A stretch of DNA of 64,000 bases from Psychrobacter aquimaris (GCF_016107525.1 NZ_JABASR010000008.1:1-64000); one strand, 5' to 3'. Numbered from the stretch's first letter, positions 28,532 through 39,169 are shown. Program-made: numbers and translations. The notes: generated by a model not told the origin, from the sequence alone.

Positions 28532-30073
28532 ATGCAACCCACCGATTCAAAAACGTCTATAACCTCTGATGTTACACCACCGACGAGCGATACCCAAACG
28601 ATTACTATTCCGCCTAATAAGAAAAAATCTAAGCCGTCATCAAAAACGCGTCGCCGTTTGAAAGATGCAGAGCCGATTCCTTTTACCGTTGATAGATTGT
28701 CGCATGATGGTCGCGGTGTTGCCATCTATGGCAATGGTTTTGGGGTTGATGATGGCCACGCTGAAGACAAGCATGGCAAAACAGTCTTTGTCAGTTTTGC
28801 TTTGCCAGGTGAAAGCGCATTGGTCAAAATAACCAATAGCCGTGCCAGTTTTGAGGAAGGCGATGCAATCAGCATCACTGCCAATCCAAATCCTGAACGT
28901 GCTGTGCCGCCTTGCCCACATTTTGGCGTCTGCGGCGGCTGCAACTTGCAGCACTGGCAGCCAGAGGCACAAATAAACTTTAAGCAGTCCGTACTGGCCG
29001 AGATGTTGATGCATCAAGCCAATGTCGCGCCTGATAACTGGCTTGCGCCAGTGGTTGGTGATCGTCTTGGTTATCGTACCAAAGCACGATTGGGCGTACG
29101 TTATGTCGTCAAAAAAGAAACCGCGCTTGTTGGATTTCGTGAGCGCTCAAGTAACTTTTTGGCAGAGCTAAATGAGTGTCATATATTAGACCCACGTATT
29201 GGTTTTGAGATTGAAAACTTAAAAACATTGATTAGTACGTTAGAGAGCCGTAACAAGATTGCCCAGCTTGAGTTGGCCATGGGTGAGGAAATACCTGAGC
29301 TGCCAGATGGTAATCAGCCCGTTGCCCTTATCGTGCGCAACTTAGAACCGCTGTCAGATGCTGATATAGACAAATTAAAAGTATTTTTTGCGGCGCGTAA
29401 TTGGCAACTATATCTACAGTCGAAAGGCGCTGATAGCATCCAGCGTATTGCACTAACAGATGCTGATGATCTAAGCGAGCAATTTGGTCGTTTGTATTAT
29501 CAACTGCCAGAGTATGATTTGACGTTTGAGTTTATCCCTACTGACTTTACCCAAGTTAATCTATCTGTGAATCGTCAAATGACCAAGCTTGCTTGCGATT
29601 TATTAGACTTAAAAGCGGGCGAACGTGTACTGGATTTATTCAGCGGTTTGGGTAACTTTAGCTTGCCACTCGCGCGTCTCGTTGGTGAGACGGGTTCTGT
29701 GGTCGGTGTTGAAGGCAGCGAAGCGATGACAGCACGTGCAGCCGATAACGCACGTCGCAATGGCATCAATAATACAGAATTTTATAGCCAAGATTTGACG
29801 CAAGACTGTACCGATAAACCTTGGGCCAATCAAGGCTTTGATGCGCTATTGATCGATCCACCGCGTTCTGGTGCTTGGGAAATTATGCAGTATTTGCCGA
29901 AATTTAATGCTGAGAGAATTGTTTACGTCTCTTGCAACCCTGCAACCCTCGCCCGCGATACAAAAGCATTGCTAGAGCAAGGCTATCGTCTGACTGATGC
30001 TGGGGTAATGGATATGTTCTGTCATACTGGTCATGTTGAGTCCATCGCTCGTTTTGAAAAAGTAGCGGTTTGA
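28532..30073 (+). CDS. rlmD: 23S rRNA (uracil-1939-C5)-methyltransferase
   Basis: RlmD (RumA) methylates U1939 of 23S rRNA with S-adenosylmethionine. This 513-residue protein has a TRAM domain ([17 protein letters not shown]), the four-cysteine iron-sulfur site ([14 protein letters not shown] plus a later Cys), the SAM-binding motif [15 protein letters not shown] and the catalytic cysteine in [12 protein letters not shown] basic, Ser/Thr-rich N-terminal stretch of about 45 residues precedes TRAM and is longer than in E. coli. It precedes relA as in other gammaproteobacteria. Confidence 0.96.
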   Translation: MQPTDSKTSITSDVTPPTSDTQTITIPPNKKKSKPSSKTRRRLKDAEPIPFTVDRLSHDGRGVAIYGNGFGVDDGHAEDKHGKTVFVSFALPGESALVKITNSRASFEEGDAISITANPNPERAVPPCPHFGVCGGCNLQHWQPEAQINFKQSVLAEMLMHQANVAPDNWLAPVVGDRLGYRTKARLGVRYVVKKETALVGFRERSSNFLAELNECHILDPRIGFEIENLKTLISTLESRNKIAQLELAMGEEIPELPDGNQPVALIVRNLEPLSDADIDKLKVFFAARNWQLYLQSKGADSIQRIALTDADDLSEQFGRLYYQLPEYDLTFEFIPTDFTQVNLSVNRQMTKLACDLLDLKAGERVLDLFSGLGNFSLPLARLVGETGSVVGVEGSEAMTARAADNARRNGINNTEFYSQDLTQDCTDKPWANQGFDALLIDPPRSGAWEIMQYLPKFNAERIVYVSCNPATLARDTKALLEQGYRLTDAGVMDMFCHTGHVESIARFEKVAV

Positions 30074-30457
30074 TTCTATTTTCCCTCACATCAGCGGTTC
30101 AGAATATTACATAGCCATCATAGAAGTCACCAGCACTGATATACCATTTGAATCAATCAGTGACAACAAATGATGGCTATTTATCCTGATTAACCGCAGA
30201 CATTACATAGCCTCGCTTGATTTGTTACCTCAAAATGAGATAATAACAAACAATCTTCCCAGGCTGGTTTACTCCAAACCTGGTGGGCGTTTGCACTCAT
30301 AGCTTTATATATTTTATGCGCATTTTATAACTGCTAAAAAACAGATTTTTTAGCAGTTGTATTGGTTTATAGCTGACACTTTATGAATCGTAAGTTCAAC
30401 GTGTGTGCATAGTAGATGAGGTTATAATCAATTCAAAATAGCTAAGAGGAGTCGGCT
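30074..30457. other. Structured intergenic region between rlmD and relA
   Basis: This region of about 385 bases has no gene but several inverted repeats. ATAGCCATCAT (30111-30121) pairs with ATGATGGCTAT (30170-30180), with CACTGAT/ATCAGTG nested inside. A second hairpin, AACTGCTAAAAA with TTTTTAGCAGTT, spans 30329-30358. A good ribosome binding site (AAGAGGAG) precedes relA. Neither hairpin has the usual T tail, so they are only possible terminators or regulatory RNA structures. Confidence 0.5.
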
Positions 30458-33010
30458 ATGGTAAAAATTCGTGAAGGATTACCGCTGGTGGATGGACAGA
30501 CCACGCAAGCCGATAGTGCAGCACTTGCCGCTCAACTGGTCGCGAGCCAACGCTCGCACCAGTCTGCCAATAGCTATGCCCAAATCCCCCTCGATATTAA
30601 ATACCAGCTGTCCACTCATAAGCTACACACCACTTTTGATCGCTCAGCTCTGCATGCTTTTCATAGTCATGATCCAAAGCTTGAGAATGAGTATTCTGAT
30701 AACCCACTTTTAGATAAAAACAACGCTCTCGCAGACAAAGAGCTGGAAGCGATTGATCTAGATCAAGTCAACATCGACGTTCCCACTTGGTTAGACAACG
30801 TCGCCAAGCGTATCGGACAAGAATCTGTACCCAATTTGAGTGCTGCTTGTGAATTCATTCGCAATCATATGAATACCAGCGAATCTGAGCGCTCAGGTGC
30901 ATATGTCACTGGTATTGGCATGACAGACATATTGACCTATCTTTACCAAGATGAAGATGCCCTTGTGGCTGCGATGCTCTATCGCAGTGCGCGAAAATCA
31001 ATCATAAGCCTTGCTGATATTGAAAAAAAATTCGGTGTAGACATATCGACTTTAGTCAAAGATACCTTAGCAATGGGTAAGCTGTCTGAGATTATTGAAA
31101 GCAATAAGCGTCTAGAAGATCACTTCGTAAACAACCAGCGCGACCAGCTATCTAATATTTATAGCATGCTAATTTCCGTCACCAATGATGTGCGCGTCGT
31201 GCTTATCAAATTGGCTGAGCGTACCTTTGCCATGCGCGAATTGACCTTTTCTAATGAAGAGCGGCAGAATCGCGTGGCGCGTGAAGTCATGACTATTTAT
31301 GCCCCGCTAGCGCATCGCTTGGGCATCGCGCAACTTAAATGGGAGCTAGAAGACTTAGCCTTTCGCTACCTTGCGCCTGAACGCTATAAAGAGATTGCCA
31401 AACTGCTCTCCGAAAAACGCAGCGAACGTGAGTCCTATATTCAGCGCGTACAAGATAAGCTCAATGAAGCATTAGCAGAGGCTAGCATCGAAGGCGAAGT
31501 CTCTGGACGCGTCAAACATATCTATTCTATCTATCGGAAAATGAAGCTCAAAGGCTTATCATTTGATCAGCTTTATGACATTCGTGCACTGCGGGTATTG
31601 GTCACCAATCCTTCAGACTGTTACCACGTGCTCGGATTGGTACATGGATTGTGGCGTTATATCCCTGAACAATTCGATGACTACATTACCAATCCTAAAT
31701 CCAATGGTTATCGCTCACTACACACTGCAGTGATTGCTGAAAACAAGTCACTTGAAGTGCAAATTCGCACGCATGAAATGCACTTTGAGGCTGAGCTCGG
31801 CATGTGTGCCCATGTCAACTATAAAGAAGGTCTGAAGAATAAAAAAGACAATTATCTGAATCAAAGAATCAGCTCGCTGCGTCAGCTATTATCGATCAAT
31901 AATGAAACACGCAATCAGCCACGTTCGTCTTTATTAACAGGCGAAGAGCTAGATGAGATGGGGCTTGATGAAGAAGAGCAACTTGTTGATTTTGATGAGC
32001 TTGAACGCATCTATATCTTCAGCCGTGATGGTGATATTACTGAATTGCCAAAAGGCGCAACGGTTCTTGATTTTGCTTATTACGTACATACACAAGTTGG
32101 TAATCGTGCCCAAGCGGCGCGAGTCAATCAGCGCTATGTACCATTAACCTATCAGCTCAAAACGGGCGAACAAGTCGAAATAATTACCAAAGCATCACGT
32201 GAGCCTAACCGTGATTGGCTGGTCGCTTCACTGGGTTATATCCATACCAACCGTGCACGCTCAAAACTGCGTCAATGGTTTAACAAGCAAGACCGCGACA
32301 AGAATATTGAGATTGGTCGTCAAATGCTCAGTAAAGAGCTTGAGCGATTATCGGTACATCCTAATAGCATCGATTTAAACGACTATACTCAGCATTTCCA
32401 CGTCAATAATACTGATGATATTATCGTCGGTTTGGTCACAGGTGATATTGGTCTTAATCAGCTCACCAGTCATATTTCTCGGCAGCTACATTTAGAGCCT
32501 GAGAAACCGCCAGAAGATTTTGTGCCGAGCGTAGATACCAGAGGTATAGGCAAACTTGATGCTTATAAAATTCGTATTGATGGGCTGGACAATATAGAAA
32601 TCAATTTAGCAGGCTGTTGCCACCCTGTACATGGTGAGCCGATTGCGGGTTACATCACCTTATCACGAGGTGTCAGTGTCCATAATCGTGGTTGCCCTGA
32701 ATACTTACGCTTGATCGAGCGTGATCCTGAACGCGAAATAGAGGCTGCTTGGCGGGTACAAGCTGGACGCTATCAACCAGTTGACATTCATGTAGAGGCG
32801 TATGATAGACGTGGACTATTGCGTGATTTGACACAAATCATTGACAAAGAAAATGTCAATATCCGCCAAGTTGAGACGCTCAGCAATGATGATAACATCG
32901 CCTTTTTAAAGTTCCATATTGAAGTTTCAGGATTGGCACATCTGTCTAAGCTCTTGGCTAAACTAGAGCAACAGCATGGAATCTTGCATGCTCGTCGCGC
33001 TGTTGCTTAA
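30458..33010 (+). CDS. relA: GTP pyrophosphokinase RelA
   Basis: RelA makes (p)ppGpp at stalled ribosomes. The order is: a long N-terminal part; a degenerate HD (hydrolase) region lacking the metal-binding histidines (RSARKSIISL where SpoT has HD residues); a synthetase domain (RVKHIYSIYRKMKLKG, YDIRALRVLV); a TGS domain (IYIFSRDGDITELPKGATVLDFAYYVH in part); a zinc-finger-like CCHPVHGEPI; and a C-terminal ACT domain (VEAYDRRGLLRDLTQII). The lost hydrolase site marks it as RelA rather than SpoT. At 850 residues it is about 100 longer than E. coli RelA, mainly at the N-terminus. mutM follows after 53 bases. Confidence 0.96.
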   Translation: MVKIREGLPLVDGQTTQADSAALAAQLVASQRSHQSANSYAQIPLDIKYQLSTHKLHTTFDRSALHAFHSHDPKLENEYSDNPLLDKNNALADKELEAIDLDQVNIDVPTWLDNVAKRIGQESVPNLSAACEFIRNHMNTSESERSGAYVTGIGMTDILTYLYQDEDALVAAMLYRSARKSIISLADIEKKFGVDISTLVKDTLAMGKLSEIIESNKRLEDHFVNNQRDQLSNIYSMLISVTNDVRVVLIKLAERTFAMRELTFSNEERQNRVAREVMTIYAPLAHRLGIAQLKWELEDLAFRYLAPERYKEIAKLLSEKRSERESYIQRVQDKLNEALAEASIEGEVSGRVKHIYSIYRKMKLKGLSFDQLYDIRALRVLVTNPSDCYHVLGLVHGLWRYIPEQFDDYITNPKSNGYRSLHTAVIAENKSLEVQIRTHEMHFEAELGMCAHVNYKEGLKNKKDNYLNQRISSLRQLLSINNETRNQPRSSLLTGEELDEMGLDEEEQLVDFDELERIYIFSRDGDITELPKGATVLDFAYYVHTQVGNRAQAARVNQRYVPLTYQLKTGEQVEIITKASREPNRDWLVASLGYIHTNRARSKLRQWFNKQDRDKNIEIGRQMLSKELERLSVHPNSIDLNDYTQHFHVNNTDDIIVGLVTGDIGLNQLTSHISRQLHLEPEKPPEDFVPSVDTRGIGKLDAYKIRIDGLDNIEINLAGCCHPVHGEPIAGYITLSRGVSVHNRGCPEYLRLIERDPEREIEAAWRVQAGRYQPVDIHVEAYDRRGLLRDLTQIIDKENVNIRQVETLSNDDNIAFLKFHIEVSGLAHLSKLLAKLEQQHGILHARRAVA

Positions 33011-33063
33011 ATATACAACCACAAAGTCCATTCATTGAATCATAAGGTTATTATAAAAACATC

Positions 33064-34002
33064 ATGCCTGAACTGCCTGAAGTAGAAACAACTAAGACTA
33101 GCCTTACACCATTATTAGGGCAACAAATTATCGATATAAAAGTTTATCAACCAAAGCTGCGCTGGGTGATGCCAGATGACTTAGATAGCTTGATTGATTA
33201 CACACTAGATAGCGTTGAGCGCCGCGCAAAATATTTGGTTCTCAACTTTTTACCTTCATTACCAAATGATGGTAGCACTGCTGTTCAAACTGATACGTTA
33301 GTACCGCGTCAACTTTTGGTTCACTTAGGCATGTCAGGCAGCCTACAACAGCACAGCTACGGTACTGAAAAGCGCAAGCATGATCATCTAATAATCGTTT
33401 TCAAGGGCGCTAATAACACAAAATCCCAGCTACATTACTATGACCCAAGACGTTTTGGATCAGTATTATGGCACAAGGATTATGGTGCTAAGCTATTAGA
33501 TCACTTAGGTCCTGAGCCATTATCAAATAAATTTACCGCAGACTACCTATATCAATTGATTCAACGGACAGATCTGCTTGATCTCAATGCTGAAACCATA
33601 GCCATCAGCAAAGCCAAATCCAAGAAGCAGCCCATTGCGCGCGCTATAAAATCAGTCATCATGGAACAGCAAGTCGTCGTGGGTGTTGGTAATATCTACG
33701 CGACAGAAAGCCTATATTTATCAGGTATTCATCCAGCCACCCCTGCTCATCAACTATCCCGTGCTCAGATGATTGTTTTGGTTGATCATATTAAAGTTAT
33801 TTTACAAAAGGCGATAGCGCTTGGTGGTTCGACACTACGAGACTTCACCGTAGCAGATGGTCAAACTGGTTACTTCCAGCAGACATTAAACGTTTATGGT
33901 AGACAAGGGGATGCTTGTCCGCATTGTGATACTGTGCTTGAGAATATCAAACTTAATGGTCGCGCCAGTGTGTTCTGCCCCAACTGTCAGCCAATCGCTT
34001 AA
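33064..34002 (+). CDS. mutM: Formamidopyrimidine-DNA glycosylase
   Basis: MutM (Fpg) removes 8-oxoguanine and ring-opened purines from DNA. The N-terminus MPELPEVETT gives the catalytic Pro1-Glu2 after Met removal. The beta-lyase and void-filling regions are seen at LLVHLGMSGSL and YDPRRFGS, the helix-two-turn-helix at QQVVVGVGNIYATE, and the zinc finger at the end with four cysteines (CPHC and CPNC). At 312 residues it is about 40 longer than usual, with short insertions near residues 75-85 and 165-175. It follows relA closely and may be co-transcribed with it. Confidence 0.96.
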   Translation: MPELPEVETTKTSLTPLLGQQIIDIKVYQPKLRWVMPDDLDSLIDYTLDSVERRAKYLVLNFLPSLPNDGSTAVQTDTLVPRQLLVHLGMSGSLQQHSYGTEKRKHDHLIIVFKGANNTKSQLHYYDPRRFGSVLWHKDYGAKLLDHLGPEPLSNKFTADYLYQLIQRTDLLDLNAETIAISKAKSKKQPIARAIKSVIMEQQVVVGVGNIYATESLYLSGIHPATPAHQLSRAQMIVLVDHIKVILQKAIALGGSTLRDFTVADGQTGYFQQTLNVYGRQGDACPHCDTVLENIKLNGRASVFCPNCQPIA

Positions 34003-34334
34003 ATATTATTTTGAACTGTTGCTATCTGTTTCGCCTTAGCTACTACAATAACTTAGATATTAGGTCGTATAATATAGCAGCAAAATTCTCCTGATTCGGC
34101 TTCCTATTATTTCCCACTGATATCGTTACGTCTTACGCCATTTTTGTTGCTTATTGACACACATCTTGCTTTAATAGTATAAGCACTTACATAAATAGTG
34201 CATAATGTTTATATAGCTGTAATATATTTAGCCCATTTACTATCGTTGCCGCATTGTTTATATAGGGAAATTGTCTCTGTGTGGAAATAGCAGCAGCCAA
34301 TAATCATACCAATTATGCATTTTAGGACATCGTT
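34003..34334. other. Intergenic region upstream of the small exported protein gene
   Basis: These 330 bases are AT-rich. I find no gene, no clear terminator for mutM and no promoter with both hexamers near consensus. The binding site TAGGA lies upstream of the ATG at 34335. Confidence 0.35.
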
Positions 34335-34775
34335 ATGACTGTTAAAGCCAAAACCCAACGTACAGTTAAGCAAAAAGCCTTTACTATAGCTGCAAGCTTA
34401 AGTTTAGTGGCTGCTACTATGCAGCCTGCCTTGGCAGCCATAGAAATTGATGAAACCGACTTTGGGCCCTCTTATGAGACAATGGTGGTTGATACGGTGG
34501 TGGGTAAACCTTTACAACTGGTAAGTGCCGTTGCCGGTACTGCCGCCTATCTGGTTAGTCTACCCTTCTCGCTTATCGGTGGGAACGCAGATCAGGCCCA
34601 GCAGAAACTCTTTGTTGAACCTTGGGACGCGATGGGACGTTGCTTAGGTTGTACTGTGGCTGAAGATAACTATTACAAATCACAAGTAACTAATGATAAT
34701 GTGATCCGTATTGTCGTTGACCAACCATCTGAGATTTTGATTAATACTAACGATTATGTCGTAGTTACGCCCTAG
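34335..34775 (+). CDS. Small exported protein of unknown function
   Basis: This protein of 146 residues starts with a clear signal peptide (basic N-terminus, hydrophobic core, cleavage after ALA near residue 34). The mature part has a hydrophobic central stretch (LQLVSAVAGTAAYLVSLPFSLIGGN) and two cysteines in GRCLGC, followed by a short hydrophilic tail. I do not recognise a named family; similar short proteins with a LVSLPFSL-type segment and CLGC pair occur in Acinetobacter, as far as I recall. It could be an envelope protein with a disulfide or lipid-facing helix. It is a single gene closed by a strong terminator. Confidence 0.75.
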   Translation: MTVKAKTQRTVKQKAFTIAASLSLVAATMQPALAAIEIDETDFGPSYETMVVDTVVGKPLQLVSAVAGTAAYLVSLPFSLIGGNADQAQQKLFVEPWDAMGRCLGCTVAEDNYYKSQVTNDNVIRIVVDQPSEILINTNDYVVVTP

Positions 34776-34839
34776 TCTTTATATTAACAGCTGGTTAAAT
34801 GATACAACTGTGCTAAAGACAATGCATTTATAAATTATC

Positions 34840-34876
34840 CATAAAAAAGGCTAACGTCGTGTTAGCCTTTTTTATG
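34840..34876 (+). terminator. Bidirectional terminator between the small exported protein and mscL
   Basis: A near-perfect palindrome (CATAAAAAAGGCTAAC / GTTAGCCTTTTTTATG, five-base loop) sits between two convergent genes and can end both transcripts. Confidence 0.93.
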
Positions 34877-34900
34877 TTTTTTCAATCAAATCATCATATT

Positions 34901-35344
34901 TTATTTTGAAACAGTGGTATTGCTTAACTTAGCACTAATTTCACGAAGCAATTGCACCTCTTCTGAAGGTTGTTTTACCAACTCTTGCACTTCTTCTTTA
35001 CGACGCATTTTGTTAACCATTCTAACCATCATAAAAATGATGAAAGCCAAAATCAGAAAATTAATAAGAACAGTAATAAAGCTACCATAGGCCAATACTG
35101 GAACGCCCGCTTGTTTGAGTGCATCATATGTCATTGCAACACCTTCAGGCACATCACCCAACACTAGTAACATATTTTTGAAATTGATTTCGCCACCTGC
35201 TATGAAGGCAACTATTGGCATAATAATATCTTCAACCAAGGACATTGTGATAGTCGCAAATGCCCCACCGATAATGACACCGACCGCTAAGTCCATCACA
35301 TTACCTTTTAAAGCAAACTCTTTAAACTCAGAAGCCATACTCAT
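34901..35344 (-). CDS. mscL: Large-conductance mechanosensitive channel
   Basis: MscL opens under membrane tension to release solutes during osmotic downshock. The 147-residue protein shows the amphipathic N-terminal helix, the first transmembrane helix with the conserved segment [19 protein letters not shown], a short periplasmic loop, the second helix ([19 protein letters not shown]) and a charged cytoplasmic bundle. Length and layout are standard. GAGGAG lies six bases before the ATG at 35344. Single gene. Confidence 0.96.
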   Translation of the reverse strand: MSMASEFKEFALKGNVMDLAVGVIIGGAFATITMSLVEDIIMPIVAFIAGGEINFKNMLLVLGDVPEGVAMTYDALKQAGVPVLAYGSFITVLINFLILAFIIFMMVRMVNKMRRKEEVQELVKQPSEEVQLLREISAKLSNTTVSK

Positions 35345-35480
35345 TATTTTCTCCTCAAAATACTAATCTATAATCAAATAAGTATCTCAACAGTCGACCT
35401 AATCTGGAGCCTTAAGAAGAATAGCAAAAAACACTACTACTATCGGTTATTCTGTCTGTATTCTCTGAAAATTACAACAC

Positions 35481-35530
35481 AAAAAAAAAGCAGCATAAAG
35501 TGAACCATATTAAGTTCACTTTATACTGCT
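35481..35530 (-). terminator. Terminator after typA
   Basis: On the minus strand a stem of about 17 base pairs (AGCAGTATAAAGTGAAC with GTTCACTTTATGCTGCT, one mismatch) is followed by nine T. It lies about 100 bases after the typA stop. Confidence 0.9.
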
Positions 35531-35632
35531 AATTTTTTAGCTATCTTGATGCCAATCATTAAATGATAACGGCATCAAATGCTTCTATGAAATATCAATC
35601 CAATAAATTACTCAGTAACTTATGACTCAATA

Positions 35633-37483
35633 TTAAGCACCTTTTTTACCACGGCCGTGACGCTTACGCTCACTTTCAGTCAAGTAACGCTTACGCAGAC
35701 GAATCGCCTTAGGTGTTACTTCAACCAATTCATCATCTTGAATGAATTCAAGCGCTTGCTCAAGTGTGAACTTGACTGCTGGAGTCAACGTCAATGCTTC
35801 ATCAGTACCACTAGCACGAACGTTGGTTAACTGCTTAGCAGTCGTTGGGTTAACAGCCATATCATCGTTACGTGAGTTAAGACCAACGATCATACCTTCG
35901 TAAACTTCAAGCTGCGGCTCAGCAAATAATTTACCGCGTTTTTGCAGGTTAAACAGTGCGAAACCTAAGCAAACACCCTTCGCCATAGAAACCAAGACAC
36001 CATTCGAGCGACCACCAACATCACCGATCTTTTGTGGACCGTAATGTGAGAAGCTTGATGTCATGATACCAGTTCCTGAGGTCAATGTTAAGAACTCAGA
36101 ACGGAAACCAATCAAGCCACGGGCAGGCATAGTCGCTTCGATACGCATACGACCTTTACCATCAAGCTCCATATTGGTCATCTCGCCTTTACGCAAGCCA
36201 ACCTGCTCCATGATAGAACCCTGATGCTCATCTTCGATATCAAAGACAACGTTTTCATACGGCTCTTGTAGTTTACCATCAACTTCTTTAACGATAACTT
36301 CTGGGCCTGAAACACCCATCTCAAAACCTTCGCGGCGCATGTTCTCAATCAGTACAGATAGATGAAGCTCACCGCGACCTGATACTTTAAATTTATCAGG
36401 AGATTCTGTATCTTCTACACGTAATGCTACGTTATGAATCAATTCACGCTCAAGACGCTCACGGATATTACGCGAGGTCACAAACTTACCATCACGACCA
36501 GCAAAAGGTGAGTTATTTACTTGGAAGTTCATTGAAACGGTAGGTTCATCAACCGTTAATGCTGGTAATGCTTCGACAGCACTAGGATCACAAATCGTAT
36601 CTGAAATATTAAGCGCATCAATACCAGTAATACAAACGATGTCACCAGCCTGTGCATCTTCAACATCAATACGATCAAGACCATGATAACCCATAATTTT
36701 CAAAATACGACCATTACGGGTATTGCCATTTTTGTCGATTATAGTCACTTGAGTGTTTGTTTTAACTTTACCACGCTGAATACGACCAATACCGATAACA
36801 CCAACGAAGCTATTGTAATCAAGGCTAGATATTTGCATACGGAACGGCGCATCTGCATCAACCTGTGGAGGCTGAACAACATCAACGATAGTTTTGAAAA
36901 GTGGCGTCATATCATCAGCCAAGTCGTCAGCTTCTAGACCTGCAATACCATTCAATGCTGAAGCATAAACAACCGGGAAATCAAGCTGCTCATCAGTTGC
37001 ACCTAAGTTATCAAAAAGATCAAAGATTTGATCCATGACCCAATCAGGACGTGAGCCAGGACGGTCAATTTTATTAATAACAACAATTGGCTTTAGACCT
37101 TGCTCAAACGCTTTTTGCGTTACAAAACGAGTTTGAGGCATTGGGCCATCAACTGCATCAACGACTAGAAGTACGCAGTCAACCATAGACATTACACGCT
37201 CAACTTCACCACCAAAATCGGCGTGACCTGGGGTGTCAACAATGTTGATACGATATTCAGTATCATCAGTCTTATCTGTCCAGCGGATGGCTGTATTTTT
37301 AGCCAAAATGGTAATACCACGTTCTTGCTCAATATCGCCTGAATCCATTGCACGTTCAGCAATGTTTGCACGGTCGCCAAAGGTACCAGACTGATGTAAT
37401 AACTTATCAACCAAAGTCGTTTTACCGTGATCAACGTGGGCAATAATTGCAATGTTACGCAGGTGTTTGATATCGTTCGCCAT
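35633..37483 (-). CDS. typA: Ribosome-associated GTPase TypA/BipA
   Basis: TypA (BipA) is a translational GTPase of the EF-G superfamily that helps 50S assembly and growth at low temperature. The 616-residue protein has the P-loop [10 protein letters not shown], the switch II region [21 protein letters not shown] domain II, III and V equivalents, and the BipA-specific C-terminal domain ending in a basic tail (KRHGRGKKG). Length is normal. It is transcribed alone between two terminators. A palindrome with a TTGACA-like element lies about 200 bases upstream. Confidence 0.97.
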   Translation of the reverse strand: MANDIKHLRNIAIIAHVDHGKTTLVDKLLHQSGTFGDRANIAERAMDSGDIEQERGITILAKNTAIRWTDKTDDTEYRINIVDTPGHADFGGEVERVMSMVDCVLLVVDAVDGPMPQTRFVTQKAFEQGLKPIVVINKIDRPGSRPDWVMDQIFDLFDNLGATDEQLDFPVVYASALNGIAGLEADDLADDMTPLFKTIVDVVQPPQVDADAPFRMQISSLDYNSFVGVIGIGRIQRGKVKTNTQVTIIDKNGNTRNGRILKIMGYHGLDRIDVEDAQAGDIVCITGIDALNISDTICDPSAVEALPALTVDEPTVSMNFQVNNSPFAGRDGKFVTSRNIRERLERELIHNVALRVEDTESPDKFKVSGRGELHLSVLIENMRREGFEMGVSGPEVIVKEVDGKLQEPYENVVFDIEDEHQGSIMEQVGLRKGEMTNMELDGKGRMRIEATMPARGLIGFRSEFLTLTSGTGIMTSSFSHYGPQKIGDVGGRSNGVLVSMAKGVCLGFALFNLQKRGKLFAEPQLEVYEGMIVGLNSRNDDMAVNPTTAKQLTNVRASGTDEALTLTPAVKFTLEQALEFIQDDELVEVTPKAIRLRKRYLTESERKRHGRGKKGA

Positions 37484-37676
37484 ATAAAATGCTCGTTTCG
37501 TCTTAAAAAAAATGCAGTAGCAATAAGCGCCGCTGGATAAACTTTTATCATCAACCAGATAGATATTTAGTACTTACTTTTAGAAGACCGCACAATAGGT
37601 GCTGTTAATCAAATAATTTCAATACAATCAATTATCTACACTAATAAATTCATCATACAGATAGCTATGCTAATGT

Positions 37677-37700
37677 ACATTCTGTCAATTTACAGAATGT
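37677..37700 (-). promoter_or_regulatory. Palindrome overlapping a TTGACA element upstream of typA
   Basis: Perfect nine-base arms, ACATTCTGT and ACAGAATGT, flank six bases. On the minus strand the spacer and right arm contain TTGACA, a perfect -35 hexamer reading toward typA, although I find no good -10 at the right distance. It could be an operator for a dimeric repressor or only a hairpin in the leader. Confidence 0.4.
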
Positions 37701-37770
37701 TTGGGCAGCTAGTATAACATTATTGCTTCATAAATTTATGTAATAACTTGCCTTTCTCAATCCATAAATA

Positions 37771-37801
37771 AAAAAAAGCCACCCATTAGGTGACTTTTTT
37801 T
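37771..37801 (-). terminator. Terminator after the OmpA-family gene
   Basis: AAAAAAAGCCACC and GGTGACTTTTTTT form a hairpin with one C-A mismatch and flanking A and T runs, 40 bases after the stop. Confidence 0.8.
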
Positions 37802-37840
37802 GTAACTATATATTTAACAATATAATCGGTTCAATACTAC

Positions 37841-39169
37841 TTACTGAACAACCATGTCTTTAGTTTGTTCAACAGTCATTGTTTTGTCACCAGTGATGAT
37901 GGCATAAACACGACGGTTCATAGCACGACCTTCTTCAGTATCGTTTGGAGCGATTGGGTTGTTATAACCATAACCAACAGTTGAGATACGGTTTGGAGCA
38001 ATACCGAATTCGTTAGTTAGCATAGATTTAACTGCAACAGCACGAGCTTCAGACAGACGTTGGTTATAAAGTGCTGAAGGACCAGTTTTAGAAGCATGAC
38101 CTTCGATACGTGCTGTAGAGTTAGGATACTCACGCATCTTCTCTGCTACTTTAGCAATTTCTGGCTTGTATTGGTTTTTGATAGTTGATTTATCGTTATC
38201 AAAGAATACACGTAGTTCCATTTTTAGCTCATCAGTAATATCTACTGGTACTGGGCAACCGCGCTCATCTACAACGACATTCATTGGAGTGCCTGGGCAT
38301 GCATCGATGCTATCAGGTACGCCATCGCCATCAGAATCAAGATCAGATTCAACTACTACTACTGGAGTAGTGTCGATAACTGGCTCTTGCATTGGTGGTA
38401 CTGCTACTGTAGGTGCTAAATGGCCACCAAGTACAACTTCTAGACCGGCCAAAGCCATGCCTTCCCACCAGTTGTTATCAAAGTTATGAATCGCACGAGC
38501 TTCACCACGTAGGCTCAAAGCGTCGTTGATACGATACATAGCACCTAAACCAAGGTTACCAATGGTATCTTTAGATTCTGCAACTTCAGTACCAGCTGGA
38601 ATATCATTTCCGTCTACAGTTACCTGTTCACCATTAACTATACCAGCAATTCTTTCTTGGTTCTCTACTTTGATCTTAGACTGACCAGCACCAACCAACA
38701 CATATGGCTTGAACGCACTGTCAGTGTAACCAGTAAACTCTTCAGTACCAATTAAGAAGTTACCAGAAAGCATGGTTTGTTCTACGTCAAAGCGGTTAAC
38801 ACCAGCTTTTGCAGAATCTTCAGAGGCTTCGCCGTTTGCACTTGACACACCATACTCTACTTGGAACTGAGTAGAAGGAGTTAACTCAATACCTAGTGCA
38901 GCACCAGTGTATAGGCTACTTTCTTTAGCTACGCCGCCATTATTAGGATGACCATTAGCACCATTAAAAGGAGTACCATCGTCGATGTTATTACCATCAG
39001 CATTTACGTACAAGTTTTTACCAGTTTTAAGAATTTCGCGTTGCTCGTCATGAGCTTCGCCAGTGTAATGGTAACCTAGTAACAATGGGCTAATAGTTAC
39101 GCCAGCATTAGCTGCTAAAGGTGCAGCCGCTACAGCAACCAGAGCTAGAGCAATTTTATTCAATTTCAT
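37841..39169 (-). CDS. OmpA-family outer membrane protein
   Basis: This 442-residue protein has a signal peptide (residues 1-22, ending ANA), a beta-barrel region (about 25-255), a Pro/Val-rich hinge, a thrombospondin type 3-like calcium-binding repeat (DSDGDGVPDSIDACPGT) with a cysteine pair and a C-terminal OmpA domain. The latter carries the peptidoglycan-binding motif around EGHASKTGPSALYNQRLSEARA. It anchors the outer membrane to peptidoglycan and is likely abundant. A strong GGAGG lies just before the start. It resembles the OmpA-type porins of Acinetobacter and other Moraxellaceae. The barrel contains a surface-exposed Asn/Asp/Gly-rich loop near residues 50-80. Confidence 0.94.
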   Translation of the reverse strand: MKLNKIALALVAVAAAPLAANAGVTISPLLLGYHYTGEAHDEQREILKTGKNLYVNADGNNIDDGTPFNGANGHPNNGGVAKESSLYTGAALGIELTPSTQFQVEYGVSSANGEASEDSAKAGVNRFDVEQTMLSGNFLIGTEEFTGYTDSAFKPYVLVGAGQSKIKVENQERIAGIVNGEQVTVDGNDIPAGTEVAESKDTIGNLGLGAMYRINDALSLRGEARAIHNFDNNWWEGMALAGLEVVLGGHLAPTVAVPPMQEPVIDTTPVVVVESDLDSDGDGVPDSIDACPGTPMNVVVDERGCPVPVDITDELKMELRVFFDNDKSTIKNQYKPEIAKVAEKMREYPNSTARIEGHASKTGPSALYNQRLSEARAVAVKSMLTNEFGIAPNRISTVGYGYNNPIAPNDTEEGRAMNRRVYAIITGDKTMTVEQTKDMVVQ

